NCBI GenBank assembly: GCA_934573945.1
Contig: CAKTMQ010000056.1
Span: 1 to 9,507 of the forward strand
Direction: 5' to 3'
DNA: 9,507 nt
Source: an uncultured Oscillospiraceae bacterium
GTDB taxonomy: Bacteria > Bacillota > Clostridia > Oscillospirales > Oscillospiraceae
Shown here piece by piece: positions 1 to 6,455 of this stretch. The position numbers and the translations under genes were made by a program. Positions within the stretch are counted from its first letter, which is position 1. Every line of letters begins with the position of its first letter. The notes under the pieces are model-generated. The model had not been told where the DNA came from. It made no database searches and saw only the letters and a list, made by a program, of their open reading frames with translations.

Positions 1-70
1 CCATGAGGGATGCCACCGTAGCGGCTACGAAATGCAGGAATTGTGATAACAGACTTCGCTCATTGAGCAT
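1..70 (-). CDS. N-terminal fragment of a membrane protein (possibly MATE-type transporter), cut by window edge
   Basis: An ATG at 70-68 on the minus strand opens a frame that stays open to the window edge, giving 23 codons beginning MLNERSLLSQFLHFVAATVA. A purine-rich AAAGGA stretch lies about 12 bases upstream and a well-formed sigma-A promoter (TTGACA, 17 bases, TAGAAT) lies further upstream, so this is very likely a real gene start although too short to judge as an ORF alone. The short charged N-terminus followed by a hydrophobic run is like the start of polytopic transporters. MATE-family proteins of Clostridia often begin in this style, but 23 residues cannot establish the family. It is divergent from the Na/Pi cotransporter gene. 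Confidence 0.5.
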   Translation of the reverse strand, partial: MLNERSLLSQFLHFVAATVASLM

Positions 71-123
71 TTTGGATAAAGTTCCTTTCTTCTTTAAGAT
101 GTCCTCATAAGGGTATTATTTCT

Positions 124-152
124 ATTCTAACGAAAAAAAGGACGGCTGTCAA
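124..152 (-). promoter_or_regulatory. Sigma-A promoter of the leftward gene
   Basis: Read on the minus strand, a perfect -35 TTGACA (152-147) is separated by 17 bases from a -10 TAGAAT (129-124). Transcription would start near 117 and give a leader of roughly 45-50 bases before the ATG at 70. Confidence 0.75.
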
Positions 153-221
153 ATAGGTATTTTGTCAAGGAAAAAAAGGTGCAAAACGGCAGGAAAAAGT
201 GTGTTGAAAAAATAACAACCC

Positions 222-250
222 TTGTCAAATGTTTGACCGCCGTGTATACT
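222..250 (+). promoter_or_regulatory. Sigma-A promoter of the Na/Pi cotransporter-PhzF unit
   Basis: TTGTCA (222-227), a 17-base spacer and TATACT (245-250) form a near-consensus promoter with a start expected near 257, about 30 bases before the coding start. It lies back to back with the leftward promoter at 124-152; the roughly 70 bases between the two -35 boxes are A-rich and could hold a shared operator, but no clear dyad is visible. Confidence 0.75.
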
Positions 251-290
251 GGAGATGCTAGAACAAGCTGTATGATGGGAGATTATGGGC

Positions 291-2048
291 ATGGGCATTG
301 CGGACGTTATTTCACTGTTGGGCGGCATCGCACTTTTCTTATACGGTATGTCCGTGATGGGGGACAACCTGAAGAAGGTGGCCGGCAGCAAGCTGGAGCT
401 GGTGCTATACAAGTTGTCCGGTACGCCGCTGAAGGGCGTGCTGCTGGGCACCGGCGTGACTGCTGTGATCCAGTCCTCCTCCGCCACCTCCGTGATGGTG
501 GTGGGCTTTGTCAACTCCGGCATGATGAAGGTACGGCAGGCCATCGGCGTTATTATGGGCGCCATTCTGGGCACCAGCGTGACCGGATGGATCCTGTGTC
601 TGAACAGCCTCTCCGGCGGCAGCGGCTGGGTGGATCTGCTGTCCACCGCCACGCTGACGGGTATGTTTGCCATTGTGGGTATCCTGCTGCGGATGACAAA
701 GCGCAAGCCCTCCAGCAAATACGTGGGCAACATCCTGCTGGGCTTCGCGGTGCTGATGTACGGCATGACCGCCATGTCCGGCGCGGTGGCGCCGCTGAAG
801 GAGAGCGAGGCCTTTATCAGCATCCTCACCACCTTCTCCAACCCGGTGCTGGGCATTCTGGTGGGCGTGGCCTTTACCAGCGTGCTGCAGAGCGCCAGTG
901 CGGCGGTGGGCATTTTGCAGGTGCTGTCCGGCACCGGCGCCATCACCTTTGAGATCGCTCTGCCCATCACCATGGGCATTGCCATCGGCGCGGCGGTGCC
1001 GGTGCTGCTCTCGGCGCTGGGCGCCAATATCAGCGGCCGCCGCACGGCGTTTATGTATCTGCTGATCGACGTGCTGGGCGTGGCCATCTGGGCAATGATC
1101 TTCTACGCGGCCAACGCCGTATTCCATTTTACGTTCCTGTCTGCGGTGATGACCACGGTGACGGTGGCGCTGATGAACACCCTGTTCCGTCTGGCCACGG
1201 TGGTGGTGCTGACGCCGGCTATCTCCCTGCTGGAGAAACTGGTGATCTGGCTGGTGCCGGATCGGGGGGAGAGCCCCGAGGCACAGCACGATATGGATCG
1301 GCTGGAGGAGCGCTTTCTGCAGCATCCGGCACTGGCCATCGAGCAGAGCCGCATGGTCATCGACTCCATGGCGGAGAAGGCGCAGGACAACCTGATGCGC
1401 GCCCTGCGGATGCGCAGTGTCTACAGCCAGCGGGGCTTTGAGCAGGTACAGGAGGTAGAGGAGCTGGTGGATCGCTACGAGGACAAGCTGGGCACCTACC
1501 TGATGAAGCTGACCGGGCGCTCTCTGTCCCCGGAGCAGACGGAGGAGGTGGCCAAGTACCTCCATACTATCTCCGATTTTGAACGTATCTCCGACCACGC
1601 CTGCAACATCGCGGATGTGGCGCAGGAGATCGACGAGAAGAAGCTGGTGTTCTCCGATGCCGCGCTCCACGAGCTGGACGTGCTGGAGGCCGCCGTGACG
1701 GAGATCCTGGGGATCGCCGTCTCGTCGTTCGTGGCGGGCGACCTGCAGATGGCCGCCCGGGTGGAGCCGCTGGAGGAGATCATCGACGGCCTGTGCGACG
1801 AGATGAAATCTCACCATGTGGAGCGTCTGCAGCAGGGTAACTGCACGCTGAACCAGGGCTTTGTGTTCAACGACCTGCTGACCAACTACGAGCGCGTGGC
1901 GGATCACTGCTCCAACATTGCTGTGGCCATCATTGAGGTGGAGAGCGACAACTTCGACACCCACGAGTATCTCAGCAGCGTCAAGGCCATGAAGGACGCG
2001 TCCTTCGCCCGGTACTATGACGAGTATCAGCATAAATATGCCATCTGA
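291..2048 (+). CDS. Na+/phosphate cotransporter family protein with C-terminal PhoU-like domain
   Basis: Inner-membrane sodium-dependent phosphate importer of the NptA/PNaS family (585 aa from this start). The N-terminal ~320 residues are hydrophobic and contain the internally duplicated transport core: QSSSATS at about 61-67 and the second-repeat QSASAA at about 200-205, the hallmark inverted QSSS repeats of Na/Pi-II carriers. After the membrane domain (ends near LVPDRG, ~323) a soluble helical region follows with two PhoU-type metal-binding signatures, DFERISDHACNIA (~429-441) and NYERVADHCSNIA (~532-544), probably acting as a cytoplasmic regulatory domain. Length and two-domain order are normal for Bacillota homologs. 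GGGAG at 277-281 is 9 bases before the ATG at 291 but only 3 before an in-frame ATG at 285, so 291 is preferred; the two products differ by two residues. The PhzF gene follows after 30 bases, probably on the same mRNA. The ion and substrate are inferred from the family. Confidence 0.93.
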   Translation: MGIADVISLLGGIALFLYGMSVMGDNLKKVAGSKLELVLYKLSGTPLKGVLLGTGVTAVIQSSSATSVMVVGFVNSGMMKVRQAIGVIMGAILGTSVTGWILCLNSLSGGSGWVDLLSTATLTGMFAIVGILLRMTKRKPSSKYVGNILLGFAVLMYGMTAMSGAVAPLKESEAFISILTTFSNPVLGILVGVAFTSVLQSASAAVGILQVLSGTGAITFEIALPITMGIAIGAAVPVLLSALGANISGRRTAFMYLLIDVLGVAIWAMIFYAANAVFHFTFLSAVMTTVTVALMNTLFRLATVVVLTPAISLLEKLVIWLVPDRGESPEAQHDMDRLEERFLQHPALAIEQSRMVIDSMAEKAQDNLMRALRMRSVYSQRGFEQVQEVEELVDRYEDKLGTYLMKLTGRSLSPEQTEEVAKYLHTISDFERISDHACNIADVAQEIDEKKLVFSDAALHELDVLEAAVTEILGIAVSSFVAGDLQMAARVEPLEEIIDGLCDEMKSHHVERLQQGNCTLNQGFVFNDLLTNYERVADHCSNIAVAIIEVESDNFDTHEYLSSVKAMKDASFARYYDEYQHKYAI

Positions 2049-2078
2049 CCCCGCGGGGGCGAACAGGGAGGTAGCGAT

Positions 2079-2933
2079 ATGAGAGCCTATGTGATGGATG
2101 CATTTTCCGATCGGATCTTCGGCGGCAATCAGGCGGGCGTCGTGTTGGCGGAGCGGCCGCTGGACGACGCTGTGATGCAGCAGATCGCCGCGGAGTTCAA
2201 GCACTCCGAGACGGCCTTTGTCACGATGCAGCCCGGCGGCGTAAAGCTGCGGTATTTCACGCCGGCCGGTGAGGTGGAGCTGTGCGGCCACGCCACGGTG
2301 GCCTCCTTTGCGCTGCTGCGGCAGGAGGGGCTGCTGCCGGACGGCAGTCACATCGCCCACACGAAGGCCGGGGAGCTGACGGTGGAGGTGGATGGCGGCA
2401 CGGTATGGATGGACATGGCGCCGCCCCGGGTACTGCGGAAGCTGACGGAGGCGGAGTGGCCGGCACTGTATGCCGCCTACGGTCTGACGGAGGCGGATCG
2501 CCCCGATGACCTGACGCCGTGGATCGTCTCCACCGGTCTGGCGGACATCATGATGCCGGTACGCTCCCATGAGCGGCTGATGCAGGCGGTGCAGGACGAG
2601 GCGGCGGTGACCGCTCTCTCCCGGCGGTACGACGTGACGGGCGTGCATATGTTCTGCCCGGGCGGCGACAGCTGCACCGCCTATTGCAGCAACTACGCGC
2701 CGCTGTATGACATTCCCGAGGAGTGCGCCACCGGCACCAGCAACGGCGCACTGACCTACTACCTCTACAGCCACGGGCTGGTGGAGCCGCTGGCGGAGAA
2801 CGTGTTCATTCAGGGCGAGCATATGGCGCGTCCCTCCCGGATCTGCAGCCGCCTGTACCGTGACGGCGACACGGTGACGGTGCGCATCGGCGGCAGCGCC
2901 GTGATGAGCATGGTGTGTGAAATACAGATCTGA
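2079..2933 (+). CDS. PhzF family isomerase/epimerase
   Basis: 284-aa protein of the PhzF (phenazine biosynthesis-like)/diaminopimelate-epimerase fold. Hallmarks are the opening AYVMDAFSDRIFGGNQAGVV (3-22) and SETAFV (43-48), whose Glu44 matches the proposed catalytic Glu45 of Pseudomonas PhzF. RYFTPAGEVELCGHATVAS follows (58-76, His71 in the conserved GHAT), then the second-half motif EECATGTSNGAL (214-225), equivalent to the family's EDPxTGSAxG, and a C-terminal QGEHMARPSRI (245-255). Both half-domains are present and length is typical. The start is fixed by AGGGAGG at 2065-2071, seven bases from ATG. No phenazine genes are nearby, so the substrate is unknown; most members are uncharacterised isomerases or epimerases. 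It is likely co-transcribed with the upstream phosphate transporter, though no functional link is evident, and it ends at a strong terminator. Confidence 0.93.
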   Translation: MRAYVMDAFSDRIFGGNQAGVVLAERPLDDAVMQQIAAEFKHSETAFVTMQPGGVKLRYFTPAGEVELCGHATVASFALLRQEGLLPDGSHIAHTKAGELTVEVDGGTVWMDMAPPRVLRKLTEAEWPALYAAYGLTEADRPDDLTPWIVSTGLADIMMPVRSHERLMQAVQDEAAVTALSRRYDVTGVHMFCPGGDSCTAYCSNYAPLYDIPEECATGTSNGALTYYLYSHGLVEPLAENVFIQGEHMARPSRICSRLYRDGDTVTVRIGGSAVMSMVCEIQI

Positions 2934-2940
2934 TACGTGT

Positions 2941-2997
2941 ACATAAAATAAAAGCATCTCCGGACTTCCCGCCCGGAGATGCTTTTGAGTTTTATGT
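2941..2997. terminator. Bidirectional intrinsic terminator between convergent genes
   Basis: A perfect 14-bp stem, AAAAGCATCTCCGG (2950-2963) with CCGGAGATGCTTTT (2973-2986), encloses a 9-base loop; outer arms ACATAAAA (2941-2948) and TTTTATGT (2990-2997) extend it. The A-tract on the left arm and T-tract on the right let it act in both directions. It sits between the stop codons of the PhzF gene and the convergent EamA gene. Confidence 0.9.
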
Positions 2998-3002
2998 CAT
3001 TT

Positions 3003-3896
3003 TCAAGCGGCCTTGGGTTTGTCGGTCTTGTAGGCGAAGATGACGCCCACGGTGATGAGCACGGCGCCCACGATGCTCATGACGGAGATGGGCTCATCCA
3101 GCAGCAGCCAGCCCACAAACACGGTGACGAAGGGGGAGGCGTACAGGTAGTTGTTGGTGGCCACCACGCCCAGCGCCTTGAAGGCGATGTTCCAGATGGC
3201 GAAGCACACCGCGTTGCCCATCACGCCCAGAAACAGCCAGCTCACCAGCACCTTGGGCACGGTGAACAGCGGCGCCAGCTGGGGCATACCGTCGGTCAGC
3301 AGCATCAGGGGCAGGGAGGTGAGGAACGCCCAGAGAAACACCCGGCGGGTAACGATGAAGTTGTCGTACTGCTCGGTATATTTTTTGATGAGGATGGAGT
3401 ATACCGCCCACATCAGCGCCGCCGCCAGTGCCAGCAGGTCGCCCACGGGGCTGAGGTGGAAGTTCATCTGGCCGTTGAGCACCACCAGCACCACGCCGGC
3501 GATGGCCACCACCGCGCCGATGTACACATACTTGCCCAGCCGCTCGTTGCTGCGGCTGAACAGCTGCGCCAGCAGCACCGTCAGGATGGGGCTGAGCGCC
3601 ACCAGAATGCTGACGTTGGCGGCGTAGGTGTGATCCAGCGCCGTGTTTTGCAGGTAGAAGTAACAGCTGCCGCCGGTGATGCCGATGAGAATGAACATCA
3701 GCTCATCCTTCCAGGGCAGGCGCAGCGTCCTGGGGCGCAGTACCCACAGCGTGACATAGGCCAGCGCCATCCGCAGGGGGATGATCTGGATCGGGGTGAA
3801 GTACAGCAGCATATTCTTGGTCAGGACAAAGCAGCTGCCCCACACCAGAATGGTGATGATGGCGAAAAGGTGCCCCATGACCTTTGACTTTTCCAT
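3003..3896 (-). CDS. EamA/DMT family transporter (putative small-metabolite exporter)
   Basis: 297-aa integral membrane protein of the drug/metabolite transporter superfamily. Two homologous EamA halves of five predicted helices each are visible, about residues 8-140 and 150-288. The first begins FAIITILVWGSCFVLTKNML, the second GDLLALAAALMWAVYSILIK. The C-terminal half carries the typical YASPFVTVFVGWLLLDEPIS segment (252-271), the conserved P-x-x-x-x-L-x-x-x-x-x-L-x-E-x region near the end of EamA domains. Start is supported by AGGAGGT (3910-3904 on the minus strand) seven bases before ATG. Substrate cannot be read from sequence; characterised relatives export amino acids, nucleosides or drugs. 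It is a single-gene unit, divergent from the nucleotidyltransferase and convergent with the PhzF gene. Confidence 0.93.
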   Translation of the reverse strand: MEKSKVMGHLFAIITILVWGSCFVLTKNMLLYFTPIQIIPLRMALAYVTLWVLRPRTLRLPWKDELMFILIGITGGSCYFYLQNTALDHTYAANVSILVALSPILTVLLAQLFSRSNERLGKYVYIGAVVAIAGVVLVVLNGQMNFHLSPVGDLLALAAALMWAVYSILIKKYTEQYDNFIVTRRVFLWAFLTSLPLMLLTDGMPQLAPLFTVPKVLVSWLFLGVMGNAVCFAIWNIAFKALGVVATNNYLYASPFVTVFVGWLLLDEPISVMSIVGAVLITVGVIFAYKTDKPKAA

Positions 3897-3934
3897 CGGA
3901 AAGACCTCCTCGGTTATTTTTTCGCAACATATCT

Positions 3935-3963
3935 ATTATAAGATAATGTAAGCATGAAATCCA
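3935..3963 (-). promoter_or_regulatory. Probable promoter of the EamA gene
   Basis: On the minus strand a perfect -10 TATAAT lies at 3940-3935, about 39 bases before the ATG. The sequence 17 bases further upstream (TGGATT, 3963-3958) is a poor -35, so the -10 is convincing but the promoter is weak or needs an activator. Confidence 0.5.
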
Positions 3964-4017
3964 GAGGAAAAGACAAAATTCTCCGAGAAATTTTGCAGAG
4001 GGGCGGGGAAAAGCCGG

Positions 4018-4046
4018 TTGCTCTTCGGCGGGAAACATGGTATCAT
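4018..4046 (+). promoter_or_regulatory. Extended -10 promoter of the nucleotidyltransferase gene
   Basis: TTGCTC (4018-4023), 17 bases, then TATCAT (4041-4046) preceded by TGG (4038-4040), an extended -10 TGn. A small inverted repeat, ATGGGA (4045-4050) and TCCCAT (4061-4066), lies at the expected start of the transcript. The promoter overlaps an in-frame ATG at 4037, which argues for the start at 4085. Confidence 0.7.
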
Positions 4047-4084
4047 GGGAGTGGAACAAATCCCATAACAGGAGGAACAGAGCA

Positions 4085-5002
4085 ATGCACGCAACTTTGG
4101 TGGTCATGGCGGCGGGAATGGGTTCCCGTTACGGCGGCGACAAGCAGGTGGACGGCGTCGGCCCCCATGGCGAGATCCTGATGAATTACGGCGTCTATGA
4201 CGCCGCACGCGCCGGATTTGACAAGGTGGTGTTCGTCATCAAGCCGGAGATCCGGGAGCTGATCCAGCGGCTGGCCGGAGATGCGCTGGAGACGCTGCGC
4301 ACGCCGGATGGCCGGAAGGTGGAATTCTGCTACGCCGAGCAGACCTTCGACTCCGTGCCGGACTTCTACCGCATCCCGGCGGAGCGCACCAAGCCCTTCG
4401 GCACCACCCACGCGGTGCTGTGCGCCAGAGAGCTGGTGCACGAGCCGTTCTGCGTGATCAACGCCGACGATTATTACGGCGTGGACGCTTACCGCACCAT
4501 CTATCAGGCGCTGCAGACCCTGCCCGCGGCAGGGGAGGCTGCCATGGTGGGGTATCTGCTGAAGAACACCGTTACCAAATACGGCACCGTCTCCCGGGGC
4601 GTGTGCCACACCGCTGACGGCAAGCTGACGAACATCCGCGAGACGCTGAAGATCCAGCTGTTCCCCGACGGCAGCATTGCCGATGTGGCGGAGGGCGTTC
4701 GCCATGAGCTGGACGGCGACAGCGTGGTGTCCATGAATTTCTGGGGCTTTGCGCCGTCGGTGTTCGACGCCATGGAGCGGTATTTCCACGACTTCCTCCG
4801 CCGGGTGGGCGACGATCCCAAGGCGGAGTGCCTGCTGCCCACCATGGTGGGCGACATGATGGACAGGGGTGAGCTGTCCGTGTCGGTGCTGGAGTCCCAC
4901 GACCAGTGGTTCGGCATGACCTATCACGAGGATCGTCCCCGGGTGGCCGCGGCGCTGCAGAAGCTCCACGACGCGGGGGTATATCCCGACAAGCTGGCCT
5001 GA
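4085..5002 (+). CDS. NDP-sugar pyrophosphorylase-like nucleotidyltransferase
   Basis: 305-aa cytoplasmic enzyme with a GT-A/NTP_transferase fold. Visible motifs are the N-terminal nucleotide-binding loop MAAGMGSRYGGDKQ (8-21), GTTHAVLCAR (106-115) that positions the base and phosphates, and the metal-binding INADDYYG (125-132). C-terminal features include SMNFWGFAPSVFDAM (~216-230) and WFGMTYHEDR (275-284). The expected reaction is transfer of an NMP from an NTP to a sugar-1-phosphate or similar acceptor, but base and sugar cannot be assigned from the motifs. The start follows AGGAGG (4070-4075) by nine bases; the longer in-frame start at 4037 is rejected because it overlaps the -10 box. Length fits the stand-alone enzymes of Bacillota. 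No sugar biosynthesis or capsule genes neighbour it and it appears to be transcribed alone. Confidence 0.88.
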   Translation: MHATLVVMAAGMGSRYGGDKQVDGVGPHGEILMNYGVYDAARAGFDKVVFVIKPEIRELIQRLAGDALETLRTPDGRKVEFCYAEQTFDSVPDFYRIPAERTKPFGTTHAVLCARELVHEPFCVINADDYYGVDAYRTIYQALQTLPAAGEAAMVGYLLKNTVTKYGTVSRGVCHTADGKLTNIRETLKIQLFPDGSIADVAEGVRHELDGDSVVSMNFWGFAPSVFDAMERYFHDFLRRVGDDPKAECLLPTMVGDMMDRGELSVSVLESHDQWFGMTYHEDRPRVAAALQKLHDAGVYPDKLA

Positions 5003-5004
5003 GA

Positions 5005-5023
5005 GAGGCGGCTTGCCGCCCTC
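5005..5023 (+). other. Short GC hairpin just after the nucleotidyltransferase stop
   Basis: GAGGCGGC (5005-5012) can pair with GCCGCCCTC (5015-5023) with one bulged base. There is no U-tract directly after it; CTTTTT occurs only at 5035-5040. It may act with the larger palindrome downstream to end transcription or protect the 3' end. Confidence 0.35.
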
Positions 5024-5049
5024 AAAGGGTATGGCTTTTTGACAGTCTC

Positions 5050-5084
5050 AGCAGCGGCGCTGTTTTCAAAACAGCGCCGCTGCT
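5050..5084. repeat. 35-base perfect palindrome, possible terminator hairpin
   Basis: AGCAGCGGCGCTGTTTT (5050-5066) and its exact complement AAAACAGCGCCGCTGCT (5068-5084) flank a single C. As RNA it would form a very stable GC-rich hairpin below an A/U-rich tip. The sequence after it (ACTTTGC) is not a real U-tract, so canonical intrinsic termination is uncertain. It is preceded by GGCTTTTTGACA (5033-5044), which is repeated before the terminator at 5882. Confidence 0.7.
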
Positions 5085-5119
5085 ACTTTGCGGATGCTGC
5101 TTCTCTTTTGCCGCTGTCC

Positions 5120-5148
5120 TTGCCAAACCGGGGGAAATGGGGTATACT
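5120..5148 (+). promoter_or_regulatory. Sigma-A promoter of the COG2426-type membrane protein
   Basis: TTGCCA (5120-5125), 17 bases, TATACT (5143-5148); predicted start near 5155 and a ~60-base leader. A second TATACT at 5185-5190 has TATACA 17 bases upstream (5162-5167) and may be a weaker additional promoter. Confidence 0.7.
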
Positions 5149-5215
5149 AGTCATACGTTGCTATACAAATACTTCGCAATACAATATACTCTGCAATAAA
5201 AAGGAATCGACCGCT

Positions 5216-5692
5216 ATGTTCAAGCATATTTTGATCGTGTTTTTCGTCTCCATGGTGCCGCTGCTCGAGCTGCGGGGCGCCATCCCCTACGGCGTGCTGT
5301 TCGGGCTGCCGCTGTGGCTGACCTTCGTGGTGGCCGTGGTGGGCAATATGCTGCCGGTGCCGCTGATCTATTTTCTGGCGCGGCGGGTGCTGGAGTGGGG
5401 ACAGGACAAGCCGGTGATCGGGCGATTCTTCTCCTTCTGCCTGCGCAAGGGGGCGGCGGCCGGTGAAAAGCTGCAGGCAAAGGCCGGGCGGGGGCTGTTC
5501 TGGGCGCTGCTGCTGTTTGTGGGCATCCCGCTGCCGGGCACCGGCGCGTGGACGGGCACGCTGGCGGCCAGCCTGCTGAACATGGGCTTCAAAAAGAGTG
5601 TGGCCGCCTGCATGGGCGGCGTGGTGCTGGCCGGCATCATCATGGGTGTGCTGAGTCTGCTGGGTGTTTCGGCGTTTGGCACGGTGGGATGA
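5216..5692 (+). CDS. Small multidrug export protein-like membrane protein (COG2426 / Sm_multidrug_ex)
   Basis: 158-aa polytopic inner-membrane protein matching in layout the family annotated as putative small multi-drug export proteins. Conserved-looking segments are PLLELRGAIPYG (15-26), NMLPVPLIYFLARRVLEW (44-61), a cationic middle region (~66-92, FSFCLRKGAAAGEKLQAKAG) and FVGIPLPGTGAWTGTLAASL (101-120), ending in a hydrophobic helix. The repeated proline- and glycine-rich re-entrant-like segments resemble DedA/SNARE-associated proteins. The transport function is an old annotation by analogy and I do not regard it as proven. AAGGA (5201-5205) ten bases before the ATG decides the start; upstream in-frame ATGs lie before or across the promoter and palindrome. 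It is transcribed alone and ends before the repeat-containing gap. Confidence 0.87.
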   Translation: MFKHILIVFFVSMVPLLELRGAIPYGVLFGLPLWLTFVVAVVGNMLPVPLIYFLARRVLEWGQDKPVIGRFFSFCLRKGAAAGEKLQAKAGRGLFWALLLFVGIPLPGTGAWTGTLAASLLNMGFKKSVAACMGGVVLAGIIMGVLSLLGVSAFGTVG

Positions 5693-5796
5693 TCGGGTGA
5701 TAGAAAAAGCGGTCAAAAGGCTGACTGACATAAAAAGCATACGGTTTTGCCTGCTGGGATGAAATGAATGACTGCCGTGCAGTACCTCTTCAAAAC

Positions 5797-5862
5797 AGAT
5801 TGCCGCGCCAGTCTGTACCCCAAGGGTACTTGCTTCGCGGCGCGGACTGGCTCGCAATGACA
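5797..5862. repeat. GTCATTGCGAG-type dispersed palindromic intergenic element
   Basis: The element has near-symmetric ends: CAGATTGC...GCCAGTCTG on the left (5797-5814) and, read on the minus strand from 5862, TGTCATTGCGAGCCAGTCCG. The centre contains a perfect GTACCC-CAA-GGGTAC hairpin (5815-5829) and a GC-rich spacer with GAAGCAAG (minus strand). The minus-strand consensus GTCATTGCGAG...GGCAATCTG resembles short non-coding repeats scattered between genes in several bacterial lineages. Only one copy is in this window, so its dispersed nature is inferred from resemblance. No ORF or transposase accompanies it. Confidence 0.6.
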
Positions 5863-5881
5863 GGCTTTTTGACACACTGAG

Positions 5882-5903
5882 GCGGCCAAAGGCCGCTTTT
5901 TTT
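5882..5903 (+). terminator. Intrinsic terminator
   Basis: GCGGCC (5882-5887), loop AAA, GGCCGC (5891-5896), followed directly by seven T (5897-5903). It would end transcripts from the COG2426-type gene and from the repeat element, insulating the sigma-factor promoter downstream. It is preceded by the motif GGCTTTTTGACA (5863-5874). Confidence 0.88.
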
Positions 5904-5913
5904 GCTGTGGGAC

Positions 5914-5943
5914 GAAACGTTTCCGGCTGCCGCGGTGTATGAT
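5914..5943 (+). promoter_or_regulatory. Probable ECF-type (autoregulated) promoter of the sigma factor operon
   Basis: GAAAC (5914-5918) is followed after 17 bases by TGTATGAT (5936-5943). No sigma-A -35 is present at the right distance. The GAAAC element is the usual -35 core of ECF sigma factors (compare TGAAAC...CGTA of B. subtilis SigW), and ECF genes commonly drive their own expression. The -35 lies within a 10-base perfect palindrome GAAACGTTTC (5914-5923). Confidence 0.55.
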
Positions 5944-5975
5944 GGATGAAAGCGCTTTTCAAGGAGATCATTCCT

Positions 5976-6455
5976 ATGACAGATCAACAATTTGTCCCGC
6001 TGGCGCAGCGCTATATGGATACCATTTTCCGAGTGGCCTACGGCTATCTGCGCAGCCGGTCAGACGCCGACGACGTGACACAGGACGTATTGATACAGCT
6101 CTACAAGACGGACACCGTATTTGAGAACGACGCACATATCAGGCACTGGCTGATCCGGGTGACGATAAACCGGTGCAAGAATGTGTTCCGCTCCCCCTGG
6201 CACCGGGTGGAGAACATCGCGGACTACGAGAACAGTCTGCAGTTCGACGCGCCGGAATGCCGGGAACTGTTTGACGCGGTGATGGCGCTGGAGCAGCGCT
6301 ACCGCGTGCCGGTGCTGCTGTATTACTACGAGGGCTACTCCCAGAGGGAGATCGCCGAGATGCTGTCCGTCCCGGAGGAGACCGTCCGCACACGGCTGTT
6401 CCGCGCCAGAGGCAAGCTGAAAACAACCCTGACGGAGGTATTGCAATATGATTGA
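5976..6455 (+). CDS. ECF-type sigma-70 family RNA polymerase sigma factor
   Basis: 159-aa sigma factor with only regions 2 and 4. Region 2 spans about residues 10-75 with YMDTIFRVAYGYLRSRSDAD (13-32) and DDVTQDVLIQLYK (32-44), the -10 recognition/core-binding helices. Region 4 spans about 97-150 with a helix-turn-helix YSQREIAEMLSVPEETVRTR (121-140) followed by LFRARGKLK, typical for -35 binding. It should redirect RNA polymerase to envelope- or stress-response promoters. AAGGAG at 5961-5966 lies nine bases before the ATG at 5976 but inside an upstream in-frame extension from 5946, so 5976 is the real start. The stop overlaps the start of the next gene by 8 bases, implying translational coupling with its likely anti-sigma factor. 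No extra C-terminal regulatory domain is present. Confidence 0.95.
   Translation: MTDQQFVPLAQRYMDTIFRVAYGYLRSRSDADDVTQDVLIQLYKTDTVFENDAHIRHWLIRVTINRCKNVFRSPWHRVENIADYENSLQFDAPECRELFDAVMALEQRYRVPVLLYYYEGYSQREIAEMLSVPEETVRTRLFRARGKLKTTLTEVLQYD

Noticed and set aside
233..250. TTGACC at 233-238 as -35 for the TATACT at 245
   Set aside because: The spacer would be only 6 bases; TTGTCA at 222-227 gives the ideal 17-base spacer.
405..2957. 850-codon open frame on the minus strand opposite the Na/Pi cotransporter and PhzF genes
   Set aside because: Its product is extremely His/Gln/Arg-rich with no domains, it starts inside the terminator hairpin, and it is explained by the GC-rich codon bias of the two well-recognised plus-strand genes.
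2979..3887. 302-codon plus-strand frame opposite the EamA gene
   Set aside because: Gln/His/Gly-rich antisense frame; starts within the bidirectional terminator; the minus-strand frame has ten hydrophobic helices and EamA motifs.
4045..4066. ATGGGA/TCCCAT inverted repeat as a riboswitch or operator
   Set aside because: Only six base pairs around a ten-base loop, with no further conserved RNA structure in the short leader.
4043..4969. 308-codon minus-strand frame opposite the nucleotidyltransferase
   Set aside because: Shadow frame; the plus-strand product carries the nucleotidyltransferase motifs and a good ribosome binding site.
5147..5971. 274-codon minus-strand frame spanning the COG2426-type gene and the intergenic repeat
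   Set aside because: Reads through a repeat element and terminator, low-complexity His/Gln-rich product, no start signals.
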